From DASTHG01 sp035491895 (GTDB taxonomy: Bacteria > Gemmatimonadota > Gemmatimonadetes > Gemmatimonadales > GWC2-71-9): a DNA stretch of 64,000 nucleotides. Shown here in pieces: positions 27,763-36,933 of the stretch (position 1 is its first letter; each line of letters starts with the position of its first letter). The notes beneath the pieces were generated by a model. The model was not told where the DNA came from, searched no databases, and worked only from the letters and a program-made list of their open reading frames with translations. The stretch lies in NCBI GenBank assembly GCA_035491895.1, contig DATJJY010000045.1, forward strand, positions 10,651-74,650, read 5' to 3'. A program made the translations under genes and the position numbers.

Positions 27763-29058
27763 CTACCGTCCATCCTCGCGCCGCTCGATCTGCGCCCCCA
27801 GCGCCCGCAACCGCTCGTCGATGCGCTCGTACCCGCGCTCGATCTGTCCCACATTGCGGATCACCGAATCGCCCTGGGCGGCGAGGGCGGCGAGCAACAT
27901 GGCCATCCCGGCCCGAATGTCGGGGCTCTCCACTTCCCCGCCCCGGAGCGCCGAAGGGCCCGCGATCACGGCGCGATGCGGATCGCACAGCACGATGCGC
28001 GCCCCCATCCCGATCAGCTTGTCCACGAAAAACAGGCGCGACTCAAACATCTTCTCGAACACGAGCAGCGGGCCCTCGCACTGCGTGGCGACGACGATCG
28101 CGATCGACATGAGGTCCGCCGGGAAGGCCGGCCAGGGACCATCCTCGAGCTTCGGGATGTGGCCCCCGAGATCGGGGCGGATGCGGCGCTCCTGATCGCG
28201 CTCGACGATGAGGGCGTCGCCATCGACACGCGGCCGGACCCCGAGCCGGTCGAACGCGAATAGCGTCGCCCGCAGATCCTCCGTGCGCACGCCCTCGATG
28301 CGCACCGCGCCGTTGGTGACGGCCGCCAGACCGATAAACGAGCCGACTTCGATGTGATCGGGACCGATCCGGAACGGCTCGGACGCCGTCCCGAGCGGCC
28401 CGCCGCCGTGGACGTGCAGCAGGTTGGTTCCGATGCCGTCGATGTGGGCCCCCAGCATCGTCAGGAACCGGGCCAGATCCTGCACATGGGGCTCACTGGC
28501 GGCGTTGCGCAGCAGCGTGTCGCCCTTCGCCCGCACGGCGGCCATGAGCGCGTTCTCGGTCCCGGTGACACTCGGCTCGTCGAGAAAAACGTCGGCCGCC
28601 GTGAGCGATTTCGCCTCGAGCTGGTACTGCTTTCCCACTTCGACCTCGGCGCCGAGCGCCTCGAGCGCCAGGAAATGCGTGTCGACGCGGCGCCGTCCGA
28701 TGACGTCGCCGCCCGGCGGCGGCAGCGCCACCCGCCCGAAGCGCGCCACCATCGGCCCGGCGAAGAGGATCGACGCCCGCACCTTGGCGCACAGCGCCGG
28801 GTCGAGGTCCCGCGGCTGCGCGTTGCGCGTGTCGACCTCGAGCGCATTGGGCCCCGTCCAGGAGACACTCGCGCCGAGGTGTTGCAGCAGGGCGAGCATG
28901 GTTTCGACATCCCGGATGTGCGGCACGTTCTCGATGCGACAGGGGCCGTCGGCGAGCAGCGTGGCGGCCAGGATGGGGAGTGCGGCGTTCTTGTTGCCGG
29001 CGGGGCGAATCGTGCCCTCGAGCGCGCGGGCACCGGACACGCAAAACGTCGGGGGCAT
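27763..29058 (-). CDS. murA: UDP-N-acetylglucosamine 1-carboxyvinyltransferase with Asp in the fosfomycin-target position
   Basis: Transfers enolpyruvate from PEP to UDP-GlcNAc, the first committed step of peptidoglycan synthesis. The 431-residue protein has RPAGNKNAALPIL (Lys-Asn pair) at 18-30 and the loop motif PPGGDVIGRRRVDTH at 114-128. The loop residue that is Cys115 in E. coli is Asp118 here, as in naturally fosfomycin-insensitive enzymes of mycobacteria and chlamydiae. The ATG lies 7 nt after a TAGGTT element; a TTG three codons upstream is the alternative. Confidence 0.96.
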   Translation of the reverse strand: MPPTFCVSGARALEGTIRPAGNKNAALPILAATLLADGPCRIENVPHIRDVETMLALLQHLGASVSWTGPNALEVDTRNAQPRDLDPALCAKVRASILFAGPMVARFGRVALPPPGGDVIGRRRVDTHFLALEALGAEVEVGKQYQLEAKSLTAADVFLDEPSVTGTENALMAAVRAKGDTLLRNAASEPHVQDLARFLTMLGAHIDGIGTNLLHVHGGGPLGTASEPFRIGPDHIEVGSFIGLAAVTNGAVRIEGVRTEDLRATLFAFDRLGVRPRVDGDALIVERDQERRIRPDLGGHIPKLEDGPWPAFPADLMSIAIVVATQCEGPLLVFEKMFESRLFFVDKLIGMGARIVLCDPHRAVIAGPSALRGGEVESPDIRAGMAMLLAALAAQGDSVIRNVGQIERGYERIDERLRALGAQIERREDGR

Positions 29059-29065
29059 GGGGGCC

Positions 29066-29095
29066 AACCTACCGGAACGCTTGCGCGGGCGTCAA
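29066..29095 (-). promoter_or_regulatory. Candidate murA promoter, leaderless geometry
   Basis: TTGACG (29095-29090), an 18-nt spacer and TAGGTT (29071-29066) on the minus strand; TAGGTT ends 7 nt before the murA ATG. The expected transcription start is at or next to that ATG. Confidence 0.6.
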
Positions 29096-29116
29096 GCGAG
29101 GGCGAACGTATCGCGC

Positions 29117-30232
29117 GTGTTTCCGCTGCCGCCGCTGATCGCCGCGGTGCTGGTCGCGCTCGCGGCACTGCTCGTCACCTATCTCCCTCGCCCGCCCTGG
29201 CTGGTCGCCGTCCTGGCGGGCGCGCGCCGCGCCCCACCGATCGGCTGGCTCGTGATCGGCGTCGTCCTGGGACCGCTGCTCGGTGTGCTCGATCGACCGC
29301 TCATCGATGCGCTGACGCCGGTGGTGGCGTGCGCGATCGGATGGCTCGCCGCCGGTGCGGCGGCCCGCCTCGCCGCTCCGGTCTCGGGGACGGCGATCCG
29401 CGAGCCCTGGTCGGCGGCGGATGTCGCGTGGCTCGTGGCGGCATTTCTCATCCCGGCGGGGCTGTTATACGGCGCGCTGCGCGTGCTCCCGCCCCCCTTC
29501 GTCCCCGCCTGGAAGCCGGCCTGGCCGGTCATCGCTGTGTTGTCCGCATCGCTGGCCCTCGCGGCGTCGCCACGCGCCGCGGCCGCGACGGGGTGGTCGC
29601 TGCTCGTCACCGCCGCGGCGCTGCTCGGCTACTTCCCGCATGCGCGTCGCAGCGACGTGCAGCCCATCGCGCTGTGGCTGGGCTTCGCACTCGGCGGCCC
29701 GCTCGTCGGCGTTCTCGTGGCCCGGAGGCTGGGGCGGCAGACGAAAACGCGGGCTGCGGCGACGATCACCGCGCTCTGTCTCGCCGCCGGGATCGGCATG
29801 GCGTCGGGGGCGTCACCGTATCTGGTCTGCGGATTGCTCGGACTCGCGCTCGCGAAATGGGGGCCGGGCTACGAGCGACTCGCCGACGAGCTGGCGCCGA
29901 CCGAGTCCACCGTCGGCGCGTTGTTGTGGTTCGCCGCCGGCGTGCTCGCCGGAGGCCGGTTCCCGGCGGTGTACGTGGCGGCACTGCTGCTGGCGCTCTG
30001 GCCGGCGCTGCGGCGCCGTTTTGTCGCCGCGGTTCCGGCGACCCGCCACACCCTGGGACTCGCGCTCGCACTCTCCTTCGCGTTGACGAGCACCCGCTCG
30101 CTCGGAACCGAGAGTGGGGCCGTCGTGACCGCTGCGGCGCTCGCCCTGCTCGTCACATCCCTGGTGCCGCTGCGCAGCCGGGCACCGGCCCCGTTGACTT
30201 CGGCCACGCCGCAGCCTGAGGTTACAGTATGA
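29117..30232 (+). CDS. Polytopic membrane protein of unknown function
   Basis: A 371-residue, very hydrophobic protein rich in Ala, Leu and Val with roughly ten predicted transmembrane segments spread evenly from residue 4 to 365. Short polar loops hold RRLGRQTKTRAA and KWGPGYERLADELAPTEST. I do not recognise the family; the repeated small-residue helices and mid-protein basic loop recall ion/proton exchangers, without a diagnostic motif. The GTG start lies 58 nt from divergent murA. The stop overlaps the next gene as ATGA. Confidence 0.7.
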   Translation: MFPLPPLIAAVLVALAALLVTYLPRPPWLVAVLAGARRAPPIGWLVIGVVLGPLLGVLDRPLIDALTPVVACAIGWLAAGAAARLAAPVSGTAIREPWSAADVAWLVAAFLIPAGLLYGALRVLPPPFVPAWKPAWPVIAVLSASLALAASPRAAAATGWSLLVTAAALLGYFPHARRSDVQPIALWLGFALGGPLVGVLVARRLGRQTKTRAAATITALCLAAGIGMASGASPYLVCGLLGLALAKWGPGYERLADELAPTESTVGALLWFAAGVLAGGRFPAVYVAALLLALWPALRRRFVAAVPATRHTLGLALALSFALTSTRSLGTESGAVVTAAALALLVTSLVPLRSRAPAPLTSATPQPEVTV

Positions 30233-30651
30233 TCCCCACGTGGGCCGCGGTGGTGGGTGCCATCAGCCTCGCCGTCATCGCCGCCGCGGCACTGGTATCC
30301 GCTCTGGCGGTTCTCGCGGCCGCCTACGGCGTGCGGGCCTTCCTCAGTGCCATCCGCCATTCGGCCGAACCCGTCGTCCAGGACGTGCGCCAGCTGATCG
30401 GGACGATCCGCACGGAAGCGGACGGCCTCGCCGAAACCTCGCGCGACATGCGCCAGCGCATCGTGCACGCGGCCGACGCCGCCGAAGCCCGGCTGTCGGA
30501 GCTGGGTGAAACCCTGGGTGAAGCCGAGCGGGAGATCGGGGAAACCGCGAAGGACGTCGCGGCCACCGCGCGGACCGTACGGCGCGGAGTGTCGGTTTGG
30601 CGGCTGGGCCGGTCGCTGCGCAAGCGCAAGGACACCGAGGAGGCCGACTGA
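30229..30651 (+). CDS. DUF948-like membrane-anchored coiled-coil protein
   Basis: A 140-residue protein with one N-terminal transmembrane segment (about 6-32), then a charged helical stretch (about 50-115) with heptad-like spacing (GLAETSRDMRQRIVHAADAAEARL) and a basic tail (RRGVSVWRLGRSLRKRKD). The layout matches DUF948/YtxG-type stress-associated membrane proteins. The ATG overlaps the upstream gene. Function unknown. Confidence 0.7.
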   Translation: MIPTWAAVVGAISLAVIAAAALVSALAVLAAAYGVRAFLSAIRHSAEPVVQDVRQLIGTIRTEADGLAETSRDMRQRIVHAADAAEARLSELGETLGEAEREIGETAKDVAATARTVRRGVSVWRLGRSLRKRKDTEEAD

Positions 30652-31589
30652 AGCGCGGCCTGGCCCTGCTGGGAGTCGCCGCGGCCGCGCTCGTGTTGTT
30701 CCCTGGTGCGGCGCACGCGTGGACTCCCGCGACGCACATCTATCTCGGGGAGTCGGTGCTCGCCAATCTCTCCGCCCTCCCCTCGTCCGTCGCCGACCTG
30801 CTGCGCGCCTTCCCCTTCGATTTCCTCTATGGCAACATCGCCGCCGACACATCGATGGCGAAGAAGTACGCGCCGGTGGGCCGCCATTGCCACGCCTGGC
30901 ACGTGGGGCGCGAGATTTACGAGCTGGCCCACACCGACGCCTTGCGCGCGTTCGGCCTCGGGTACCTGTCGCATCTCGCCGCCGACACCGTGGCGCACAA
31001 CTTCTACGTTCCGCATCAGCTCGTGCTCACGAGCAGCACCGCCGCCCTCGGCCACAGCTACTGGGAGAGCCGGCTCGAAACGCACCTCGGCGAGCGGTAC
31101 CCGCGCACGGCGAAGTCCGTGATCCTGCAGGATCACGGCGGGAGCGATGCGCATCTCGACGCCATCCTCTCGCCGACGTTGTTCAGCATCCGCACCAACC
31201 GCCGCCTGTTCCGCGGCATGGTGCATCTCACCGAGAACCAGAGCTGGCAATGGGTGTTCCAGCTGATCGCGGAGAACAGCCGCTGGGATCTTCCCCCCGA
31301 CGACGTCGAGCGCCACATGTCGGTCGCGTTCGAGTACGTGATGGTGGGGTTGTCGGACGACGACGCCCCGCCGCACCGCCTCGACCCGGCGGGCGACAAG
31401 GCGCTCGGGCTGGCGAAGCAGATGCGGCGGCGCGCGCTGCAGGCAGGGGGGCGGACCGATCCCGAGCGGATCCGGGCGACGGCCGAAGAGCACTTCGGGC
31501 TCCCCGATTCGACGCTGGATTTCTGGCGTGGCGCGCGCGCGGCGAAACCGTGGCGCGAGGAGGCGCTCAGCCCCCCAATCGCTCCTTGA
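30648..31589 (+). CDS. Exported zinc-dependent phospholipase C-domain protein
   Basis: A protein of about 313 residues with a signal peptide (KRGLALLGVAAAALVLFPGAAHA) followed by a domain resembling zinc-dependent phospholipase C (S1/P1-nuclease fold). Potential zinc ligands are in TPATHIYLGE, RHCHAWHVG and GYLSHLAADTVAHNFYVPH. I chose a CTG start overlapping the previous stop as CTGA and preceded by GAGGAGG; a TTG at 30597 with GGAG upstream would add 17 residues. Substrate is unknown. Its 3' end overlaps the convergent gatB by 23 nt. Confidence 0.8.
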   Translation: MKRGLALLGVAAAALVLFPGAAHAWTPATHIYLGESVLANLSALPSSVADLLRAFPFDFLYGNIAADTSMAKKYAPVGRHCHAWHVGREIYELAHTDALRAFGLGYLSHLAADTVAHNFYVPHQLVLTSSTAALGHSYWESRLETHLGERYPRTAKSVILQDHGGSDAHLDAILSPTLFSIRTNRRLFRGMVHLTENQSWQWVFQLIAENSRWDLPPDDVERHMSVAFEYVMVGLSDDDAPPHRLDPAGDKALGLAKQMRRRALQAGGRTDPERIRATAEEHFGLPDSTLDFWRGARAAKPWREEALSPPIAP

Positions 31590-32994
31590 CGAGCGTGGGG
31601 ACGCGGGTCGGATCGGCCTTCCCCTTCGACACCTTCATTACCTGACCCACGAAAAACGGCAGCAATTTCGTCTCGCCCTTCTGGTAGCGCGCCACTTCCG
31701 TCGGATGCCCGGCGATCACCTCTTCGACCCACCCCGTCAGCGCACCGGCGTCCGCCACCTGGATCAGGCCGAGCCGCTCGGCCACGGCGCGCGGGTCGCC
31801 CAGCCCGTTGTCGGCCATCGCCGCGAACACCTGCTTGGCGGCCGGATTCGACACCGTCCCGTCCTTCACCAGCTCGATCAATCGGGCGAGACGCTCCGGC
31901 GTCACGCGCAGCGCCCCAGCGCGCTCTTTCGTGTCGGCGAGGACTTCGCCCATCACCCAGTTGGCGGCCGGCTTGGCGTCCGCGCCCGCCGCGACCGTCA
32001 TTTCGAAGTAGTCGGCGATGGTGCGGGATTGCACCAGCACCGCAGCGTCCTGCGCCGGAATCCCGTACCGGGTGGCGAACCGCTCGCCGCGCGCCGCGGG
32101 CAGCTCCGGCAGGGCCGCGCGCTCGTCCTCGAGCCACTGTTCGGGTACGACGAGCACCGGTAAGTCGGGCTCGGGGAAGTAGCGGTAGTCCTTGCTCTCT
32201 TCCTTGCTGCGCTGTGGACGCACCGCGTTCGATTTCGCGTCGAACAGCATCGTCTGCTGCTCGATCGTTCCGCCGGACTCCAGCACGGCGATCTGGCGAT
32301 CCCGCTCGAGCGTGAGCGCCTTCTCGACGAAGGCGAAGGAGTTGATGTTCTTGACTTCGGTCTTCGTCCCGAGCGCCGCCGCCCCGACCCGGCGAACCGA
32401 CACGTTCGCGTCGACCCGCAGGCTTCCCTTCTCCATGTCGCAGTCGGAGACGTCGGCGTACTCGAGCACCTCCTTCAGGGCAAGAAGGTAGGCGCGGGCT
32501 TCCTGCGGCGAGCGGAAATCGGGACCGGTCACGATCTCGGCCAGCGGCACGCCGGAGCGGTTGAGATCGATCGCGGAGCTCTTCGGCACGCGATCGTGGA
32601 TCGACTTGCCCGCGTCCTCTTCCACGTGCAGCCGCACGATCGTCGCGGACACCGCTCCACGATCCGGACTGGTGTAGGCGAGCTGCCCGTCGGTGGAGAG
32701 GGGATCTTCGTACTGCGAGATCTGATATCCCTTCGGCAGGTCGGGATAGAAATAGTTCTTGCGGGCGAAGATGCTGCGCAGGTGCACCTGACAGCGCAGC
32801 GCCAGCGCCGCCCGGACGGCGAGCTGGATGGCGAAGCCGTTGACGGTCGGCAGCGCGCCCGGCAGGCCGAGGCAGACGGGGCAGACGTTGGTGTTGGGTG
32901 GAGCGCCGAAGGCGGTGGAGCAGCCGCAGAACATTTTCGACCGCGTCCGCAGCTGCACGTGCGTCTCCAGCCCGATCACCGTTTCCCAGCTCAT
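31567..32994 (-). CDS. gatB: Aspartyl/glutamyl-tRNA amidotransferase subunit B
   Basis: GatB phosphorylates the misacylated Glu-tRNA-Gln or Asp-tRNA-Asn so that ammonia from GatA can amidate it. The 475-residue protein starts WETVIGLETHVQLRTRSKMFCGCS and contains CPVCLGLPG, YFYPDLPKGYQISQYE and the C-terminal YqeY-like domain (about 325-475). It overlaps gatA as ATGA. With GatA and GatC in the same operon the complex is complete. Confidence 0.98.
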   Translation of the reverse strand: MSWETVIGLETHVQLRTRSKMFCGCSTAFGAPPNTNVCPVCLGLPGALPTVNGFAIQLAVRAALALRCQVHLRSIFARKNYFYPDLPKGYQISQYEDPLSTDGQLAYTSPDRGAVSATIVRLHVEEDAGKSIHDRVPKSSAIDLNRSGVPLAEIVTGPDFRSPQEARAYLLALKEVLEYADVSDCDMEKGSLRVDANVSVRRVGAAALGTKTEVKNINSFAFVEKALTLERDRQIAVLESGGTIEQQTMLFDAKSNAVRPQRSKEESKDYRYFPEPDLPVLVVPEQWLEDERAALPELPAARGERFATRYGIPAQDAAVLVQSRTIADYFEMTVAAGADAKPAANWVMGEVLADTKERAGALRVTPERLARLIELVKDGTVSNPAAKQVFAAMADNGLGDPRAVAERLGLIQVADAGALTGWVEEVIAGHPTEVARYQKGETKLLPFFVGQVMKVSKGKADPTRVPTLVKERLGG

Positions 32995-34355
32995 ACTTCG
33001 TCGCTGCCGGGCACCGCCCGCTCCAGGGTGAACGCCGCCTCGAGCATTTCGTCCTCGAGGAACAACGGGGCGAGCAGCTGTCCGCCGATCGGCAGGCCGT
33101 CGACCCTCCCGATCGGCAGGGTCAAGCCGGGGATGCCGGCGAGGTTGGCCGTCACGGTGAAGATGTCGGCCAGATACATCGAGACCGGGTCGGCCAGCTT
33201 CTCCCCCGCCTTGAACGCCGGCGTGGGCGTGGACGGCGTAAACAGCAGGTCGACCCCGCGGTCGAAGACGTTGCGGAAATCCTGGGCGATGAGCGCGCGC
33301 ATGCGCTGCGCGCGGCGGTAGTAGGCGTCGTAGTACCCGGCCGACAGGACGTACGTCCCCACGAGAATGCGGCGCCGTACCTCGGGTCCGAACCCCTTCC
33401 CGCGCGTGCTCTGGTACAGCGCGCGAACGTCCGGCGCTCCGTTGAAGCGCGGCCCGTACCGCACGCCATCGTAGCGCGCCAGGTTCGACGACGCCTCGGC
33501 GGGAGCGATGATGTAGTAGGTCGGAATCGCGTACGCCGTGTGGGGCAGCGAGACGTCCCGCACCGCCGCGCCGAGATCCTTGAGCGTCTTGATGACCCGC
33601 TCGCAGGCGCGGCGCACCCCGGGATCAAGGTCCGGGGGAAAGTATTCCTTCGGGATGCCGATCACGAATCCCTGGAGGTTTTCCGGCGGCGCCGGGATCT
33701 GGAACGGATCGCGATCCTCGCAGGTGGCATCCATCGGGTCGCGCCCGCTGATCGTGGCGAGCACACGGGCGGCATCGGACACCATGCGGCCGCAGACTCC
33801 GATCTGATCGAGCGAGCTGCCGAAGGCGACGAGGCCGTAGCGCGACACCCGGCCGTAGGTGGGTTTGATCCCCACCACACCGCAGAACGACGCCGGTTGC
33901 CGCACCGAGCCGCCCGTCTCCGATCCCAGCGCGGCCGGCACGGCGCCCGCCGCCACCAGCGCCGCGGAGCCGCCCGAGGAGCCGCCGGGGACGCGGGCGG
34001 GATCGAGCGGGTGCATGGTACGCCCGAACGCCGAATGCTCGGTGGACGATCCCATGGCGAACTCGTCGCAGTTCGTCTTGCCGGCGATCAACGCCCCCGC
34101 CGCTTTGAGCCGGGTGATCGCCGTGGCTTCGAAGGGTGAGCGGTATCCCTCGAGGATGCGCGAGCCGCAGCTCGTCGTGTACTCGAGGGTGCAGATGTTG
34201 TCCTTCACCACCACCGGCATCCCGGCGAGCGGACCGGTCGTCCCGTGCTCCGCCTGACTGGTGAGAGACGCCTCGACTTCCGGGAGCGGCGTGAGGAGCG
34301 CGTTGAGGGACGCGGCCCCGGCGAGTCGGCTCGCCGTTTCGGCGATACTCGTCAC
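32991..34355 (-). CDS. gatA: Aspartyl/glutamyl-tRNA amidotransferase subunit A
   Basis: The amidase subunit that frees ammonia from glutamine. The Ser-cis-Ser-Lys triad is Lys51 (VVVKDNI), Ser126 (VPGGSSGGSAA) and Ser150 (GSETGGSVRQPA), with spacings of 75 and 24 residues as in characterised GatA. The 454 residues are slightly short of the usual 480-490 through a compact N-terminus. The GTG overlaps the gatC stop as GTGA, which fixes the start although the frame is open upstream. Confidence 0.98.
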   Translation of the reverse strand: MTSIAETASRLAGAASLNALLTPLPEVEASLTSQAEHGTTGPLAGMPVVVKDNICTLEYTTSCGSRILEGYRSPFEATAITRLKAAGALIAGKTNCDEFAMGSSTEHSAFGRTMHPLDPARVPGGSSGGSAALVAAGAVPAALGSETGGSVRQPASFCGVVGIKPTYGRVSRYGLVAFGSSLDQIGVCGRMVSDAARVLATISGRDPMDATCEDRDPFQIPAPPENLQGFVIGIPKEYFPPDLDPGVRRACERVIKTLKDLGAAVRDVSLPHTAYAIPTYYIIAPAEASSNLARYDGVRYGPRFNGAPDVRALYQSTRGKGFGPEVRRRILVGTYVLSAGYYDAYYRRAQRMRALIAQDFRNVFDRGVDLLFTPSTPTPAFKAGEKLADPVSMYLADIFTVTANLAGIPGLTLPIGRVDGLPIGGQLLAPLFLEDEMLEAAFTLERAVPGSDEV

Positions 34356-34675
34356 TCCGTGTCGTCTCCGCCGGCCGTGCCGGCGCCGAACGCGCCGAGC
34401 CGTGGCACGAGAAAGAAGCCGTCGCGGAACGCCGGCGCCAGCTGGGCGGGCGTCAGGGCGAGCGGCACGGGCCGTACCTCGTCGACGCGATACCGCACCG
34501 CCACCGGGCCCGGCGTGAACGGCTGCACCGTCTCCGTTCCCGGGACGGCCGCGATCTGCGAGACGTAATCGAGAATGCGCGACATCTGCTCGGTGAGCGC
34601 CGGCAGCGCCGCCTCGTCGACGTGCAGCTCGGCGAGCCGGGCGATGCGCTCGAGCTCCTGACGCGAGACGCTCAT
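34352..34675 (-). CDS. gatC: Aspartyl/glutamyl-tRNA amidotransferase subunit C
   Basis: The 107-residue GatC subunit wraps and stabilises GatA/GatB. Its N-terminal IARLAELHVDEAALPALTEQMSRILDYV matches the family helix pattern, followed by the V-x-P-D-E-V-R-like RVDEVRPVP. The ATG overlaps the helicase stop as ATGA and the end overlaps gatA as GTGA. Confidence 0.95.
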   Translation of the reverse strand: MSVSRQELERIARLAELHVDEAALPALTEQMSRILDYVSQIAAVPGTETVQPFTPGPVAVRYRVDEVRPVPLALTPAQLAPAFRDGFFLVPRLGAFGAGTAGGDDTE

Positions 34676-36933
34676 GCCGTGTCGCCATCCCAGTCGCGCT
34701 CCAGCCCCGCGAAGGCGACCAGCAAATGCTTCGTCCCCACGTCGACGTCGTCGAACTGGACCATGACCTTGAGGTTGCGGCCGATGCCGGACACGTCCTG
34801 CACGATGCCGCTGCCGAACTTCCGATGCCGCACCCGCTCTCCTTTCACGTATCGTGGCACGTCTTGCGATTCTTCGACATCGAACGGCTCATCGATCGGC
34901 AGCCGCTCGACGGCGGGGCGTCTCGTCGGCGCACTCACGCGTGAGCCCCCGCCCCGTGCCATGCCAGCGCCGCGCGACCAGGCGGGGGTCGTGCTGCGTT
35001 CGACGACGACCGCGGGCGGCAGCGCGTCGAGGAAACGCGACGGCTCCGCCATCTCCAGCCGCCCATTGCGATAACGGGTGCGCGCCCAAGAGAGATACAA
35101 TCGCTCGCGCGCGCGCGTCAGACCCACGTAGCACAGCCGGCGCTCTTCCTCGAGCCCGCCCGGCTCCCCCGCCGTGCGCGCGAGTGGGAAGAGTCCGTCC
35201 TCGAGACCCGCCAATGCCACCACCGGCCACTCCAACCCCTTCGCCATGTGGACGGTGAGGAGCGTAACGCCCGAGGCGCCCGCCCCGCCGTACTCGTCCG
35301 TGGGCGTCAGCAGGGCCGATTGCGTGAGGTAACGCCCGATCAGCGACCCGCCATCCTCCTCCGCATCGACCGTCTCGGCCACCTCGGCCCACGCCGCGGC
35401 CCCGGCGGCCAGCTCCCGCACGTTCTCCAGCCGCTCGACCCCTTCCACACCTTCATCAGCGAGCCACGCCTCGTACCCGGTGGCCGCGATAGTCGTTTCG
35501 AGCGCGGTGGCGGGGTCGGCCTGCCCCACCGCATCCCGCAGCCGGTCGACCAGGGACGCGAACTGCCGCAGTGCGTCCTTGAGCCCGGGCCGTACCCCCT
35601 CGAGCCGGTCGGCAGTGCGGGCGGCTTCGAGCAGCGGCTTCTTCCATTGCCGGGCGGCGGCCGCCAGAACGCCGAGCGACGTCTCACCGATCCCCCGGCG
35701 GGGCACGTTGGCGACCCGGGCGAACGCCTGGTCGTCGGCGGGATTGGCGATCAGGCGCAGGTACGCGAGCAGGTCCTTCACCTCGCGCCGCTCGTAGAAG
35801 CTCACGGCCCCGACCAGGCGGTACGGTACGCCGCGCATGCGGAACGCCTCTTCCATGGGCCGGGACTGGGAATTGGTGCGGTACAGCACTGCCATCCCCT
35901 CGTACCCGACGTCGTGCTGCTCGGCCTGCTCGGCGAACTGCGCCGCGAGCCACTCCGCTTCATCGCGCTCGTCGGCCGCCGTGAGCAGGACGATCTGCTC
36001 CCCGCCCTGGATGGCGGTGAACAGCGTCTTCCCGATGCGGTCCTTGTTCTCGGAGATGACGCCGTTGGCGGCGTCGAGGATGATCTGGGTGGAGCGGTAG
36101 TTCTGCTCGAGCTTGACGAGCGTCGTCCCCGGAAAATCCTGCTGAAAGGCGAGCATGTGCCGCACATCGGCTCCGCGCCACCCGTAGATCGCCTGATCGT
36201 CGTCGCCCACGACACAGAGATTGCGGTGCTGCTCGGCGAGCGCCTTTACCAGTCGATATTGCGCGGCATTCGTGTCCTGAAACTCGTCCACCAGTACGTG
36301 GTCGAAGCGGCGCTGCCACCATGAAAGCCGCTCGGGATGCTCGCGGAACAGCCGCAGCGGCGAGAGCAGCAAGTCGTCAAAATCCATCGCGTTGGCGCGC
36401 TGCAGCGCACCGCCCAGCTCGCGATAACAGTCCGCCGCTACCCGGGCCAGCGGCGAATCGGCGGTATGATAGAACTCGTCGGGGTCGATGAGCCGGTTCT
36501 TGGCGCCCGAAATGAGCGCGTACAGGGCGCGCGGCGGATACGCCTTGGGTGACAGCTCGCGCTGCTCCAGCATGCGTTTGAGCAGGGCCTGCGAGTCGTC
36601 CTCGTCGTAGATCGTGAAGTTCGGGCCGAACCCGAGCAGCGGCGCCTCGCGCCGCAGCAGGCGCGCCGAGAGCGAGTGGAACGTCCCGATCCACAATCCC
36701 CGGGGATCGGCGCCGAGCAGCGCCGCGACGCGCTCGCGCATCTCTCCGGCGGCCTTGTTGGTGAAAGTGACGGCGAAGATGCGGTCCGCCCGGACGCCGC
36801 ACGACTGGATCAGATACGCGATTCGCGCCGTGAGCACCCGCGTCTTTCCCGATCCCGCGCCCGCCAGAACCATCAACGGCCCGGCGTCGTGCTCTACGGC
36901 CCGGCGTTGCTCCGGATTGAGCGGCAGGCTCAC
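34672..36933 (-). CDS. pcrA: UvrD/PcrA-type DNA helicase
   Basis: A 753-residue superfamily 1A 3'-5' helicase. Motif I is AGAGSGKTR near residue 26, then VTFTNKAAGEM (Ia), VDEFQDTN (II), VGDDDQAIYGWRGA (III), EQNYRS (IV), TVHMAKGLEWPVV (V) and YVGLTRARERL (VI). The C-terminal segment after about 690 (RHRKFGSGIVQDVSG..VQFDD) resembles the PcrA Tudor-like domain. The GTG overlaps the kinase stop as GTGA. PcrA or UvrD is equally suitable as a name; roles include mismatch and excision repair. Confidence 0.95.
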   Translation of the reverse strand: MSLPLNPEQRRAVEHDAGPLMVLAGAGSGKTRVLTARIAYLIQSCGVRADRIFAVTFTNKAAGEMRERVAALLGADPRGLWIGTFHSLSARLLRREAPLLGFGPNFTIYDEDDSQALLKRMLEQRELSPKAYPPRALYALISGAKNRLIDPDEFYHTADSPLARVAADCYRELGGALQRANAMDFDDLLLSPLRLFREHPERLSWWQRRFDHVLVDEFQDTNAAQYRLVKALAEQHRNLCVVGDDDQAIYGWRGADVRHMLAFQQDFPGTTLVKLEQNYRSTQIILDAANGVISENKDRIGKTLFTAIQGGEQIVLLTAADERDEAEWLAAQFAEQAEQHDVGYEGMAVLYRTNSQSRPMEEAFRMRGVPYRLVGAVSFYERREVKDLLAYLRLIANPADDQAFARVANVPRRGIGETSLGVLAAAARQWKKPLLEAARTADRLEGVRPGLKDALRQFASLVDRLRDAVGQADPATALETTIAATGYEAWLADEGVEGVERLENVRELAAGAAAWAEVAETVDAEEDGGSLIGRYLTQSALLTPTDEYGGAGASGVTLLTVHMAKGLEWPVVALAGLEDGLFPLARTAGEPGGLEEERRLCYVGLTRARERLYLSWARTRYRNGRLEMAEPSRFLDALPPAVVVERSTTPAWSRGAGMARGGGSRVSAPTRRPAVERLPIDEPFDVEESQDVPRYVKGERVRHRKFGSGIVQDVSGIGRNLKVMVQFDDVDVGTKHLLVAFAGLERDWDGDTA

